The translations under genes and the position numbers were made by a program. Shown one piece after another: positions 10,516-21,348 of a stretch of DNA of 64,000 nt (the first letter of the stretch is position 1; each line of letters opens with the position of its first letter). The DNA comes from Phytophthora hibernalis. Lineage: Eukaryota > Oomycota > Peronosporomycetes > Peronosporales > Peronosporaceae. The DNA lies in NCBI GenBank assembly GCA_012656075.1, contig JAAKBF010000019.1, positions 186,001-250,000 of the forward strand. Direction: 5' to 3'. The notes below the pieces were generated by a model. That model saw only the letters and a list, made by a program, of their open reading frames with translations, ran no database searches and was not told the origin of the DNA.

Positions 10516-12901
10516 TTAACACCCATTGTGCTTGGTTCCGCCCTCTGTTAGCCCCAGAGCACTGATACCGGTCAATACAATTGAATCAATGGTTCTGACG
10601 CTACCCCCGTAAGCGCTGTTTTTCACTCTCGAGCTTGGCAAGGGCTTGGGTTGCGTACCCCTGTGTATCGTTTGTGGGGAGACGCAGGTTGGCCAACATC
10701 CACAAGTCACGCAAAAGTCCTGCTTCGGGTGTGACAGCTCAAAGCCGCATCCAGGACAAAATACATTCGTGCTGTCCGCGGTCTGTTCTTGATTGTGACG
10801 TTCGACGACTTGAGACGATCCGTTGAATCTACGCCGCGGTACATTCGCCAAGTCACCGTCAAACGCTCGCAAGAAGGCTTGGAAAAAGAACAGGTGTTCT
10901 CTATCGCGGATGTACACGCCGTGGGCTTGATAAACGGCACGCTGCTGCTCGACAAACTCCTCATCAGTCCAATGCGAATCGAAATATCCGAGCCGCAGTC
11001 GTGTGGTACCAGATCCAGACTCAATGGGCTCCTTGGCACGCCACTGAGAGAAAGCCTCAGGAAATGCCTGGCGCAGGATCAATTTACCATGCACACTTTG
11101 CTCTCCTTCACAAGGTACCGGAGTCCGCGCTCCCACCATGTCGCTCTTGCTAAGTGTTTTGGAAAATTCCACGACGCGAGCATCCAGATAAGGGCTGATC
11201 ACTTCCATACCAAGCTCCCTTGCTAGCTTCGCTGTAGTGAATTGCATGGTGGCTGTGATACGCTCGCGATACTTACTCATGGCCTCCTCGCTCATATTGT
11301 GGTAGAAGGAATAGCCGCAGAAAACTTCGTCCGCAGCATCACCGGTCACAAGGTGCTTAACACCGCGCTCTGCTGCCTCTCGCAACGCCTCGTAGATAAC
11401 CAACGAGTTGCGTAGCTCCATGGGGTCACACGTACAGAGTAGCCGTGCCACCTCGGAGGAATTCTGCAGTAGATCTTCCAGAGTCACCCGAAGCACATGA
11501 TGCTGGTCAATCGAAACACCTTCCAAACTTTTAAAGATATTTGCCGCATAAACCGCATCTTGTGCCATTGGATCGGCTTGGACGGTGAAACCTAGGTGAA
11601 AGTGCAATATCGGGCGAGCCTTTCCTCTCTTGTCACGTGAAATAGTCATAAACTCGTCGTTGTTTTCCACTGCAAATTCTTGATCACTCGCCTCCGACAA
11701 GATCGAAGTGTCCAATCCTGCGCTAAGCAAGATAGCATCAATGCCATCGGGGAAACGATCGCGGATCTCGTAAAGCACCTGCTGCAGCAAGCGCCGACAC
11801 TCAATAACTTTTGTCGGTGGGGGCGAGTGTACGTAATCCAGACTCAAGTTCCCTTGACGTGCACGCACAGAGCGCTCAAGGATACGCAAGTCTTTCGTGT
11901 AATGATACAGCGTTTGCTCGGACGAGTACATCACCGGGTGGTTAGGAGCTAGCGACAAACGCGGCAGAGCCCAAACACGCCACGCCTCCGGTGGTATACG
12001 TCCATCTCTCGGCGCAGCAGCACTCTGCGCGAATGCTTCCTCCATCTGCGCAGCAAGTAGCTCATGCATGCTTTTGTCGTGCGAGCACTCGTCCGGCTGC
12101 GGCACTGCGCTCTCTTCTCCACGCACCATCGGACCTGCTTGAACTTCTGTCGAAACTTCATCACCAACAACAGAATCGACACCTTCAACGTCCAGTACCA
12201 TCGCGCAGCGGAACGCCATCCACGGACCCAACACAGGATGCAGACAAAGCTGCGACGGCTGCAAAACCAAAAACCGACCCAATACCCATCAGTATACCAG
12301 TTCACAGCTCGAAATTATGCCGTCAAACCTACTGCACAGTGCGAAACAGCCCGAGCAGCGAGTGCCATTTTCTGCGCCAGGATCATCTTGCCCGGCTCCG
12401 TGTCGGCAACCCAGTACACCTACGCAAAATGCATTTTAGTGACCTACCCGTATCAAAACCTGACTATTTTGTGTGCTACCTTTGCATGTTCCACAGCTTT
12501 GCAGCTCTCTTTGAGCTCTTCCAGCAACGAATTGACGCTCTGCTTCACGTATCGATCCACGGGGTCTTTCAGCACGCGGCCTTGGTTCTGCTGCATTTCA
12601 AGCTGCACAAAGTCCAGAAAAGGCCCCCACAACCCCTTCGAATTGCCCACGAGCACCAATAAATGCGACGATTTGGTCGCTTTGGGGACTCTCGAGGGCA
12701 GGGGCAGCTGGAAGCGAGTCAGCGAATGGTCCTCCAGGTAGCGATTGTAGCTCTCCACGGACAAGGGATGAGCACGTCCAACCCCTGCACAATAGTATAG
12801 TGAGGTTAGAATACATTGATATACGGGCTTAGAGACACAGGACGCACTTGGCTGCGAGCGCTGAGTGCAGCAGCGCACACACGCGCCGCTGCTCGAGCAT
12901 C
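10516..12901 (-). CDS. MMACHC (CblC)-like / asparagine-synthase-like fusion protein
   Basis: Exons 12480-12784, 12333-12419 and 10516-12258 join in frame across introns of 60 and 74 bp. The N-terminal third resembles MMACHC, the cobalamin-processing flavin/glutathione-dependent enzyme: FQLPLPSR, DPVDRYV, KMILAQKMALAAR, QLCLHPVLGPWMAFR and MYSSEQTLYHYT line up in order with HLPLP, DPVDQCV, KILAQ, CIHPRFGGWFAIR and RYSEEQKAYFST of the animal protein. A complete ATP-pyrophosphatase domain of asparagine-synthase type follows: PP-loop LLSAGLDTSIL, GDAADEVFCGYSF, ISPYLDARVVEF and KEPIESGSGT. It most resembles archaeal-type enzymes and lacks the N-terminal glutaminase. The tail has a CPGC...CVTCGC zinc ribbon. 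The first exon is uncertain: an ATG at 12901 with a donor near 12848 does not keep frame. The asparagine-synthase half alone would start at 12282 with MGRFLVLQ, but those residues are intron. Confidence 0.7.
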
Positions 12902-13088
12902 TTTTAGATTGCTACACACAATGGCACACAATAGTGTATACACGCGTATACATGTTGAAGTTGTCTAACCAATGATGGCCCAAGCCGCTGTAACAAGCGC
13001 TTGCTACATATCATTTTGCAGGGTCTCATCTCAGCAAGTCGAGTTGATAACGAGGTCGTATTACCGGTACATACATCCAACCAGTACA

Positions 13089-13414
13089 ATGAGTAGCATC
13101 AACCTTGTAAATGCTGAAAAAGCTGCTACCAAGACTAGCGAGACCAAGACGACCAAACGCGCATCTGGACTGTACGCGGAGCTCTACCGCGTTGAAGATG
13201 GTGTCATCTCGAAAAGATGCAGGTGCCTCTCGGCAAGGTGGACAAGTACTCTGACGTCGATTTCAAGCAATTTGACAAGACTGGTACTGAGGAGAGAGCC
13301 GCAGTAACTCTGCCCAAGATTTTTACAACTGGACCACTTCACTCGCTATTCAAGGGCTTCGGGAGCTTCCTGACAAAGTTTAAAAAGACGCGTCGCCTGC
13401 GTATTGAGGCATAG
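13089..13414 (+). CDS. Small unidentified lysine-rich protein
   Basis: About 109 residues if a shift at 13212-13215 is bridged. MSSINLVNAEKAATKTSE and GLYAELYRVEDG in the first frame continue as MQVPLGKVDKYSDVD and FTTGPLHSLFKGFGSFLTK in the second. One A is missing from the run in TCGAAAAGATG. The sequence ends KKTRRLRIEA. No signal peptide, membrane segment or known domain is seen. It could be oomycete-specific. Its head faces the fusion gene at 10516-12901, so the roughly 190 bases between them may serve both. Confidence 0.45.
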
Positions 13415-13561
13415 ACTACAGTATCGAGGCGTAAGCTTCAAGATCTGTTGATTGTTGAGATTTTCATCACGCACTGCATGAGTTTACCCACATGAATGAA
13501 GCTACCAAGCACTTTGTGTGCGTTCATTGCACTGGGTTTCTCAAATACTTACATAAGCAGC

Positions 13562-14691
13562 TTAGTAGCCGCTCGACCAGTCCATTTGGTACTGCACTTG
13601 CTTCCCCTCAAGTCGGCGGTTCAGATTCTTCACGAAAACATCAGCAACGTCCTCTGGAAAGACAGAGCCGGCGATGTGCGGGGTCACGATCACCTTCGGG
13701 TGCGACCACAGCGGGCTCTCCTTCGGCAGTGGTTCCTGTTCGAACACATCCAGCACGGCCTTCGACAATAGTCCCTTCTCCAGTGCGTGAACGATCGTCT
13801 GCTCCGAGATGATGTCGCCGCGACCGACGTTGATGAACACTGGCTGCTTTGCACGGCACTTCTCGAGCGTGTTCTCAGTCAGCAGGTAGCGAGTCGCATC
13901 CGTGCTGGGCAGAACGTTCACCACATAGTCGCTCTGCTCCAACACCTCACTCAAGTCGGTCAACACGCGATCGGCGCTCGAAGCCAGAGCCTTTCTGTCC
14001 TCGTCACTCACACGGCGCTTGAATCCGACAACCTGGAAGCCGGAGGCCTTGAGAGTACGTCCGATCTCCTGGCCGACCTCACCAAGGCCGAGGATACCGA
14101 TCGTCAGCTGCCGGAACGAACGGTACTTGAGCTCCCAGCGACCGAAGACGCGCTTCTCTTGGAACTCCTTGGCCTCGAACAGCTTGCGCTCTAGCGCAAT
14201 CACGTAGCCGAACACGAACTGTGCCAACGCTGTGGGCATGATGCCGCCTGCGCGTGAGACAGTGAAGCCCGGGTCTGCCGGAGCGTCTGGGAACTGGTGG
14301 TACGAGTCCACGCCGGCGTAGGTGCCCTGTACCCACTGCACCTTCTTGAGTAGGTGCTGCAGCTCGAACGGCAGGTTTGTCTTGGGGGCGAGCAGCAAAG
14401 GCGCAGCCATGTGGGCGTCCATGAAGAGCACTTCAGCTTCCTCGAGGATCTGCTGCTGCTCGGGGTCGAGCTTCCACTCGGGCGCTGTGGGGGCGGTCCT
14501 GCCGGTGGGGTTGTTGCTGGCGTTCGGGGAATAACAACGGGCAGCGGTAGGTCCACGATCTCGAGCTTGGACGACTGATAGAGCTCCGCTGCACGGGACG
14601 AGGACGTCGACGACGAGAGCTGCTGGCGCACCGCGTCGCCGATGCTGGGGATGATGGACACCACGGGGATCTGAATCTTGCTGTTGGTCAT
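13562..14691 (-). CDS. D-2-hydroxyacid dehydrogenase, paralogue 1
   Basis: NAD(P)H-dependent reductase of the D-isomer-specific 2-hydroxyacid dehydrogenase family, probably acting on glyoxylate, hydroxypyruvate or similar keto acids. About 377 residues. Visible are the Rossmann glycine motif TIGILGLGEVGQEIG, the substrate-binding Arg region VFINVGRGD, the catalytic Glu in VFEQEPLP, and the catalytic His in VTPHIAG. The start is the ATG at 14691 (MTNSKIQIPVVSI), 14 bases below a good oomycete initiator. A frame change near 14530 restores to PPNASNNPTG if one C is added to a CCCC run. It ends DWSSGY. Three paralogues follow downstream (29490, 30891, 35628). Confidence 0.85.
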
Positions 14692-14704
14692 CTTGAAAGG
14701 CTGC

Positions 14705-14718
14705 AAATTGCGAAGTGA
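14705..14718 (-). promoter_or_regulatory. Oomycete initiator element
   Basis: On the minus strand the sequence reads TCACTTCGCAATTT, a full match to the oomycete Inr consensus (YTCAYTYYNCAWTTT). It lies 14 bases upstream of the start codon of the dehydrogenase at 13562-14691. Transcription probably starts in it, giving a very short leader. Confidence 0.6.
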
Positions 14719-15231
14719 GGAGTGAGCTTTGGAGACTTGTGTCGCGGTCCGCGACACGACTCGCGGATACTTCTGACGTACTTGACCGTTTCTGAAGTTT
14801 GCACGGGAACGTGACTTGGATTGTATTACAGCAGGGACATAAAGGATAGCCGATAATCGAATTTGTAAACCGCATATAATATTAAATTTATCTTGTCAAA
14901 TCCAATATTGATATTTTGATCATATTTCTACATTTATCAATTCTTGCAGGTATGTCACAAAAGGGCAGTCTGCGACCAATCAAATGGGTTAGACGCTTCA
15001 GAAATCGACGCAGCCTGTGTCACCTGAACTGAAGAAGTCCTGTTGCCCTTTGTCATCGCGCATGAAGGACGCGTGCAGCATTGCGTCTTCGTAAGTGGCT
15101 TGAATTCACAGCCACTCGCTCGCCGTTCACACTCTTGTTGTCGGCATGGTTGTCTGCCAGCTTTTTCACCGAGTCGACTGCACCAACCGATATACGATTG
15201 CATTGTCCATTCATGTTATAGTCGCAGCACG
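14719..15231. other. AT-rich intergenic region
   Basis: The part from about 14860 to 14945 is strongly AT-rich (ATATTAAATTTATC and similar). No coding frame is supported. The region separates the divergent dehydrogenase promoter from the end of a decayed crystallin-like gene. Confidence 0.4.
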
Positions 15232-15651
15232 CTACTTGCTAAGCTTATCCGCGAAGGCTGTCTGTATCGCCACCTTCACGTACTGGTACGAAGATATCTT
15301 GTTGTCGAAGTGGTAGACCGCGAGGTCGTTCAAGTAGTCGCTCTCGTTGGCAAATACGTGAAAGTGGTCGCCGCCATTCGAACAGTCTCGGTCATCGGAG
15401 AAGACCAGCCAGTCGCTGTGCGTGTACTTGACTGTGGCCGTGGGTGTCCATCACAGGGACGAGATTTCGTTGTCGAAGTTCTCGCGGAGGTTGAAGCAAT
15501 CGCTGGACTCACCGACGCCCCCAACGGCTCGTTCGCCCTTGAAGTTCGTGTCCTCGAACAGCTCAATTAAAACACCAGCGATAGCACATGAGCTGCTCAA
15601 CAGAGTGAAAATGGTCACGTCCAGGAGAGCATGACATCGAATTACCTGCAT
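15232..15651 (-). pseudogene. Crystallin-like secreted protein gene with an in-frame stop
   Basis: One continuous frame of 140 codons, interrupted only by a TGA in CTG TGA TGG. It begins with a hydrophobic leader (MQVIRCHALLDVTIFTLLSS) and then IELFEDTNFKGERAV, the same Greek-key signature as the gene at 8978-9394. Before the stop is NFDNEISSL; after it are WTPTATVKYTHSDWLVF and a second half-repeat YHFDNKISSYQYV. At the stop the relatives have Gln or Thr, so a single C-to-T change such as CGA or CAA/CAG to a stop is likely. It could be an allele, a recent pseudogene or a base error. Confidence 0.6.
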
Positions 15652-16082
15652 ACTGAGAAGCAGAAGCAGGAATGAGCACTACGAATTCACTCGCCACTCC
15701 AAGCCACAATGACTGAGATAAAATCAGGGTCTGCAACAAATTCAGCAGCGTGCCAAAACAATATAATCCAAGTTGTTGGTAGGTTGGGCGATGGCAGCCA
15801 ATGTTACCGGTATTGTCATTAACTTTTCGCGGAGTCCTATTGTACTCGACAACAAACGACTCATGTATTCAATGTACATAAACATGGCATATTTCACACA
15901 CCGATAATCAACTTTGCTTGGCGGTACATGTACATGTACGTTCGTGAATCACAGGATGTCCTTGTCGCATCCCTACGTGTACAGTATTATACATGTACTC
16001 CGAAGTACCTACTTGGTGACGCCAACTTGGCGTTCGCTATTACTACTAGCAGGGTTGTAGAACTGGGGGTTTTGATTTATGG
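15652..16082. other. Intergenic, low complexity
   Basis: No gene is seen. The tract contains several TACATGTA and ACCGGTA palindromic words, including TACATGTACATGTAC at about 15925-15939, typical of this genome's AT-rich spacers. Confidence 0.35.
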
Positions 16083-16433
16083 AATACCGTATTCCCCCTG
16101 TTGCAGGCGTCACCAATCTGCAGGCGGGGGTAGGGCTCGTACTTAACTCAACGAATTTGGTCATATCTCTGTTACACTAGTTTAATAGCTCGCTGATACT
16201 AATAAAGTACCTACCAACAACATGTACGTGCTCACCATACCAGGAGGACCTTGCTCATGAATTTTTATAGCGGAACCGCAAACGGCGATCGATTTACTTG
16301 CCTTAGTCTGCCGTATGACCAGGGAGATATGATGATCATATCGAATATACCGGTATTTTACCTATTGTTTCACTGGCTAAAAGTGAGTGACGCTTGTAAC
16401 TAAGCGACGCTTGTAACAGGGGAATACGGTATT
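16083..16433. repeat. Short inverted-repeat element (MITE-like)
   Basis: The left end AATACCGTATTCCCCCTGTT at 16083 and following bases, including GCAGGCGTC, are mirrored at the right end, where GCGACGCTTGTAAC is followed by AGGGGAATACGGTATT ending at 16433. The arms are about 30 bp with a few mismatches, and the whole element is about 350 bp. Next to the right arm GACGCTTGTAAC occurs twice in tandem, 17 bp apart. The interior has no coding frame. Probably a non-autonomous inverted-repeat transposon. No clear target duplication was found apart from a possible TA. Confidence 0.45.
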
Positions 16434-17096
16434 GGGGCAATCCACCCACCCCGCCTAAAGAAAATGGATTTAACTGATTTTTAATAGTACTATTTAAAGT
16501 AAATAGTAATTTGAAAATGCTATTTTCTGTAAATATTAGCACAAGAACTACTGATACAGTAACGATTTTCAGAATTCTGAAGTAGGTGCAAATTAAAATG
16601 GTGGATAAATCGCAGATAAAGTTATAAATACAATAGCCTATAATTTTCAGTGGATTTAAGGCTGATTCGCGTCGATGAGAGTGCGGCGCAGGCCTTGAGT
16701 CGTCTGGTAATTCAAGAAAGAGTGGTTTTTTTGAAGATTTTGGATTATACCTATCGTTTCACCCATCCGCCCCTAAAAGCAATCACCCACCCCAACTATT
16801 GCCAAATTAACAAAACGCTGATTGTCGCTGTTTCGTAGCCAGATACTACTTGTTTGTATGGGTTCGTTGGAATATTCACTCCTTTTTTGCTATCATTCAA
16901 AATGGCGGCAACAGGAATTACTTAGTCTTTGTATGGGACATGATTGGTGGCTGTATGGTGGTAGTTCGTCGCCTAGCAATCCAACGAGTAGTCACCGCAC
17001 ACCATTCGTCAAAAAGACAGACACAAGAAGCAGCAACAGATTCTGTTGAACAGAAGCAGCTAAGTGCACCGAAGAACCAACCGGACCCAGCCAGCC
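16434..17096. other. AT-rich flank of a Crypton
   Basis: No gene. The word GCAATC(C)ACCCACCCC occurs near 16437 and again near 16780 in the same orientation, which may be short direct repeats of another element. The rest is AT-rich and uninformative. Confidence 0.35.
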
Positions 17097-19476
17097 ATGA
17101 CCAAGATAAGCAGAAGCAAGGAGGTCGTCGGATCCGTTGCTCTGAACCCCAAACCGCCCACCGCTGCGGAAGAGAAGTCTTCCAGCTCTACTGTAGAGAG
17201 CTCAGGCAGACTTGTGGTGCGCGCACGGCGTCCAGTGGATCTAGACGAGCTAGAGATGCAGCGGTCAGACCAAAGATGCGTTTAGGGCACCGCTCGTTGA
17301 GTATCGCTTCGACGGGCAGTGTGTCCGACTTGCAGGGCGCGGTGGCCTGCCAGATGAGCGACAATGAGTTGGAGCCAGCCACTTTGACCAACATGGAGGT
17401 GCAGTGCATGGGTTTGGTTGCCGAACCGCTGGCCGAACAAGCCATACATCTGGCACCAACATATACGGCCGTGGGGACGGGAATTTTGGAGAAAACACTT
17501 CCGCGTACCAACGTGGAGATAGTGGAGGAGGCTACCGGTACTAAACTCGAAGATTATGAGATGACCGCGAAGGAGGTGCGGGAAGCGTGTATCTCTACCA
17601 GGACGCAGAAATCGTGTGCAGGAAGTCTTCGAGCAATCTCTCGCTGGATCACGGATACAAAAAGAACAAGAGGAATTGCTTTTTTAGTTTGATGCCAGTG
17701 GTCAAATCAATCTTCAACATTTTAAGGCTGCTGACTTCGAAGATTTTCTACTCGAAAAGCGTAAAACTGTTGGTGTTAGCACACTTAATGGGTTCCGCAG
17801 TGCTCGCAAAGATTTTTACCGCCGAAAAGAAGTTCCACTTCCTGTTGCATACGGCAAGACCATGTCGACTTTCTTTTCTGGATTGAAGTGACTGCAGGCT
17901 ACAAAGTATCAGGCTGGGGCTCCAAGAGATTCCGTTCTCGATGTATCAGGAGCTTTGTACGAGTACCTTAGGTCGACAAGACCAAGGGTTCACCCATTTG
18001 ATTTTAGTCACGCAATGGAATCTCATGTGCCGGTCGGAATCGGTGCAGACACTCTGCACAGATCACTTGAGCGCTCATGGCGACAGCGTTGGCTGCATCA
18101 TGCATAAGTCCAAGACAAACCAAGAAGGGAGTGGGCCAAAGGACCCTCGTCACATGTATGCCAACCCGTTTAGCCCTGCTACGTGCTGGATTACTGCTCT
18201 CGCTATGTATCTATCCTGCAGACCAACACAACAACCGGGGCCCTTATTTACAGGGTCGCAGCAGAAAGCACGTTTTGGAAGTGCATTGCGGCAGTTGATT
18301 GGTGATCGCACAGGCCTAAACCATTATGGCACGCACTCTATTCGGAAGGGGTTGCTACATTTTCCTGCAGTGGCACGACGGGCGGACCTTCTGTGCCCAC
18401 GAGTTGGTTGGTCATTGGGAGGGGTTCAAGATGGCTATATTCGATACAAATCAGTTGGAGACCAGTATCTGGGACGTGTGGTTGCCGGTCTTCCTTTAAA
18501 TCGTGCGGACTTTTCGGTTCTCCCTCTTCATTTTTGTGACAACCAAGACAACATGCTGCAGAAGTGCGTTGCTGAGATGTTTCCGTCTCTTAAGAAGACC
18601 AGCTCGTTGCAAGACATTCTGAAGCTCTGTATTGCGTCACTTGTCTACCATGCGAATTACCTAAGAGATGTACTTCCGACATCGCACCCTCTGCTTTCAA
18701 TGTTTAGACATGATCAAGTCCTAGACCAATTGAGAAGTTCCTTGGCGTCGGATGCATCACCATGGATGAAGCCAACTGGTATCCCTCCGCATGTTGAACT
18801 GTATAAACAGCTGCGTTGCATGCAAAACTCTATTGAAAAGATACCACCAGTGCTGTTGGAAGGCATTAGCGCGCTAATCGAGCGAAAGGGGGTGACGGCA
18901 GGAAACATAACGAAGGATCAGCTAGAGACGACAATTGAGAGACTACTTGAGCGTGCTGGCATGACCCAGTCACAAGAAGCGGCACACCATCGACAGGACC
19001 AACCTGGAGAAAAGAGTACTGTTCACTTCTACGATGGAAAATTCCATCTACTGCCAAAGTCGTTTGAATTCCCGCGAGTGGGTCCATTTGGATCGTGGAA
19101 GCTGTGGTGGTTTGGTGATAGCCACCACGGGTACCCACCTCTCAAGAGAATTCACGCTCACGACCTTCCTAGTCCAGACATGCACAAAACCTTCTCTGAT
19201 TGGAGTGTGCTCGTACGACACATCACGAACTCTGCCTTGTCTACCGAGTTGGCGATCCCCACTAACATGTCCGAGCAGGAAGCAGTCGAGGTTTTTCGAG
19301 TCGGTATGGATCACTTGGACCTGGCACCATCAACGCGAAAGCGCCGACTCGCTGAGTTATCTGTCACTACCATCCTCCGGCTCGTCCGAGAGGCACGTAA
19401 GGCGAAGACGCCCACGTCTGCCTCCGCAACCACATCAACGACTTCAACGCCCCCAACACGACAGCGATTAGAATAA
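17097..19476 (+). mobile_element. Decayed Crypton with a tyrosine recombinase
   Basis: The recombinase starts near 17097 (MTKISRSKEVVG), changes frame several times between 17280 and 17940, and is then open from 17941 to 19476. Box I carries the first catalytic Arg (QWNLMCRSESV), box II has THSIRKG, and the nucleophilic Tyr lies in GGVQDGYIRYKS, the R-H-x-x-R-Y set of tyrosine recombinases. The N-terminal part reads GFRSARKDFYRRKEVPLPVA, typical of oomycete Cryptons. The segment between THSIRKG and RVGWSLGG looks altered compared with family members. No terminal inverted repeats are evident, as usual for Cryptons. Element ends are not defined. Probably inactive. Confidence 0.75.
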
Positions 19477-20110
19477 TTTCCACCAATTAGATGTCCACTT
19501 TAACCTCCCACAAATCTATCCTACGTTTTTGCCAGATAAGTGACTATGTATACTAGTAGTACTGTATACCGGTAGCATTGTGAAAAAAATGTTTTTAAAC
19601 AGTTAGGTTTTTCACCATACGGTATCGCACTTTGATTGGTTAAAATTATGATGTATTTAGGGTAAAGGTGAAAACCCTCGTTTCAACGCTCTTTCGAAAC
19701 AGCGTTTCAGCGGCACACTTCAAATCTATTCATGCAAATCGCACTAAAACCGCTCAAAAATTGATTGAGCTGCGAAAAAAACATAACCTTCGAAAACGTT
19801 TCAAATGTAAGGAAGGCTATAAACCCTAAAAATAGGCCGTTGTTAACGCGAAATAGCTTGAAAAATAGCTTAGACAACGGTGCTTCTGAAGGTGCAGATT
19901 CGTATTTAGAAAAAAGTTACGGCCCCTTTTCCGGACCAAAGAAATACTTGAGTGATCCTCGACAAGTGGCGTACACAGCGAAGGTTTTTTTATTGTACTC
20001 GACAGAGCTCAGTTGACTGAAAAAACAAATGGCCAAGTGCTGGGTCTGCAGCGCAGGTAACACTGCTTAGGGCAAGGAAGCGGTACCACGCGCTCCTCTC
20101 GCCGCAGTTG
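19477..20110. other. AT-rich intergenic region
   Basis: An AT-rich tract follows the Crypton. A short plus-strand frame at 19765-20016 has no recognisable content, and I do not call it a gene. Confidence 0.4.
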
Positions 20111-20842
20111 TCATCTGCCGTTACCATCCACCTCCAGAATCCCCTCGTTCATGATTTTGCGATGGCGCGCCTCCAAAATGCCTTCCAGCTGCACCAACGC
20201 TTCATACGAGTGCGACCGGATCAACTCTGTTACGCCTGTGCCACCACTGTCGGTCGAGTCGAGCTGAAGACGCGCTACCTCTGAAGCCTGTGTCTGCAAC
20301 AGTTATCAGCAACAACAGCAGTCAGCACTTCGACTCTGACCTCAATGCGAGTGTACCATCGCACCAGTTCCGACGCGTTCTCATTGTCGTACTTGGCCAT
20401 CACATGCAACTCCCTGTCGTCCGCCACCAAGAGCTCCTGCTTTCTCTGCAAAAGACCCACACCATCAGCATCCACCCAGCCTCAGACTACATAAATCCCA
20501 CGTCAAACCCACATCTTCCAGCACTCGAATAAGAAAGTCGACAGTCTCCGCTTTCATGTCCTTCACTTGTCCAAATGCTCCGAGGGTGATACCGGCTCCT
20601 GGTTGTAGCTGCCCTTGACTTCCATCTTCGTCCCTTGTCTGCGTGGCTTGCGTCGTGAGGGACTGCACCGTCGCCCTCCCCACGGACGCGAACGAGGGAC
20701 TGGCGCGCACCGCCGAGCGCAAATTGCTGGGGCGAGAGCGTATACGTGCGCCGTTGGGTGGCGCCCACATCGCCGTCTCGGAGCTGCTGCGCGCGGGGGA
20801 CGGCGCCGGCGACGGACGTAGTAGCGACCGCGCCGCTTCCAT
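20111..20842 (-). CDS. Unidentified helical protein, three exons
   Basis: Exons 20513-20842, 20341-20445 and 20111-20293 splice in frame to about 205 residues. The first third is Ser/Arg/Ala-rich and probably disordered (MEAARSLLRPSPAPSPARSS). The rest is charged and helical, with VDFLIRVLEDRKQELLV, NASELVRWYTRIETQASE and YEALVQLEGILEARHRKIM, suggesting a short coiled coil. Both introns have good donors (GATGTGGGT and GAGGTCAGA) and TTGCAG acceptors, which is the main reason to trust it. I do not recognise the family. A plus-strand frame of similar size over exon 1 is a shadow. Confidence 0.6.
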
Positions 20843-21348
20843 ACTGGCAGTAAATTATATCAGTGGGTGGGTTAAACTATAGCAATGACAGACAGACACA
20901 CGCACCGCCCATGGCGCTCGCGCTTCGAAGCCGGCGGCGCAGTTGTCATAGGTACTGACTGTTCTAGTCACAAATATCGTGAATTCACGATTTTCGTGAA
21001 ATTGTTTTTATGAAACACCTGTACTTATGCTGTTTTAACCAAGTTTGGTAAAAATGCACCTGCATAAATTTTACGAAACATATCTGATACATGTTAATAG
21101 CGGACCGTTTTAACCGTTATTAACGGTTACTAACTCATCGCTCCTCGCTGCCAGTCAAGTCTCATCTTCGGCGGCCATTCTCAGCCTCTCGAGCAGATCA
21201 CCCACATCCGCGTGAGTATTTCGCTGCCTGCTCAAGTCACGAGAGAGCCTCGCTTACATCTTCATCCGCGCCTCCGTCTCGCGCATCCGAAGCTGCTGGT
21301 TGCGCTTTCCAACTCTCCCTGTGGGTACTGTAATCCTCGAGCAACCGA
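20843..21348. other. Divergent intergenic region
   Basis: Lies between the start of the minus-strand gene and the start of the PPR gene, so it should hold both promoters. GGCCATTCTCAGCCT near 21172 is a weak initiator candidate for the PPR gene. The section 20960-21130 is AT-rich, with TTTTAACCGTTATTAACGGTTA containing an inverted word. Confidence 0.35.

Noticed and set aside
10516..12282. Stand-alone asparagine synthetase starting at 12282
   Set aside because: The first eight codons fall in a well-formed 74-bp intron, and the next 130 residues match the MMACHC C-terminal part, not a synthetase N-terminus.
15043..15570. 175-codon plus-strand frame
   Set aside because: Antisense to the crystallin-like pseudogene at 15232-15651.
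15232..15651. Selenocysteine or programmed read-through at the in-frame TGA
   Set aside because: No read-through context or SECIS-like structure was recognised, the relative at 9986-10385 has TAG as well as TGA and a frameshift, and functional relatives have Gln or Thr at the site.
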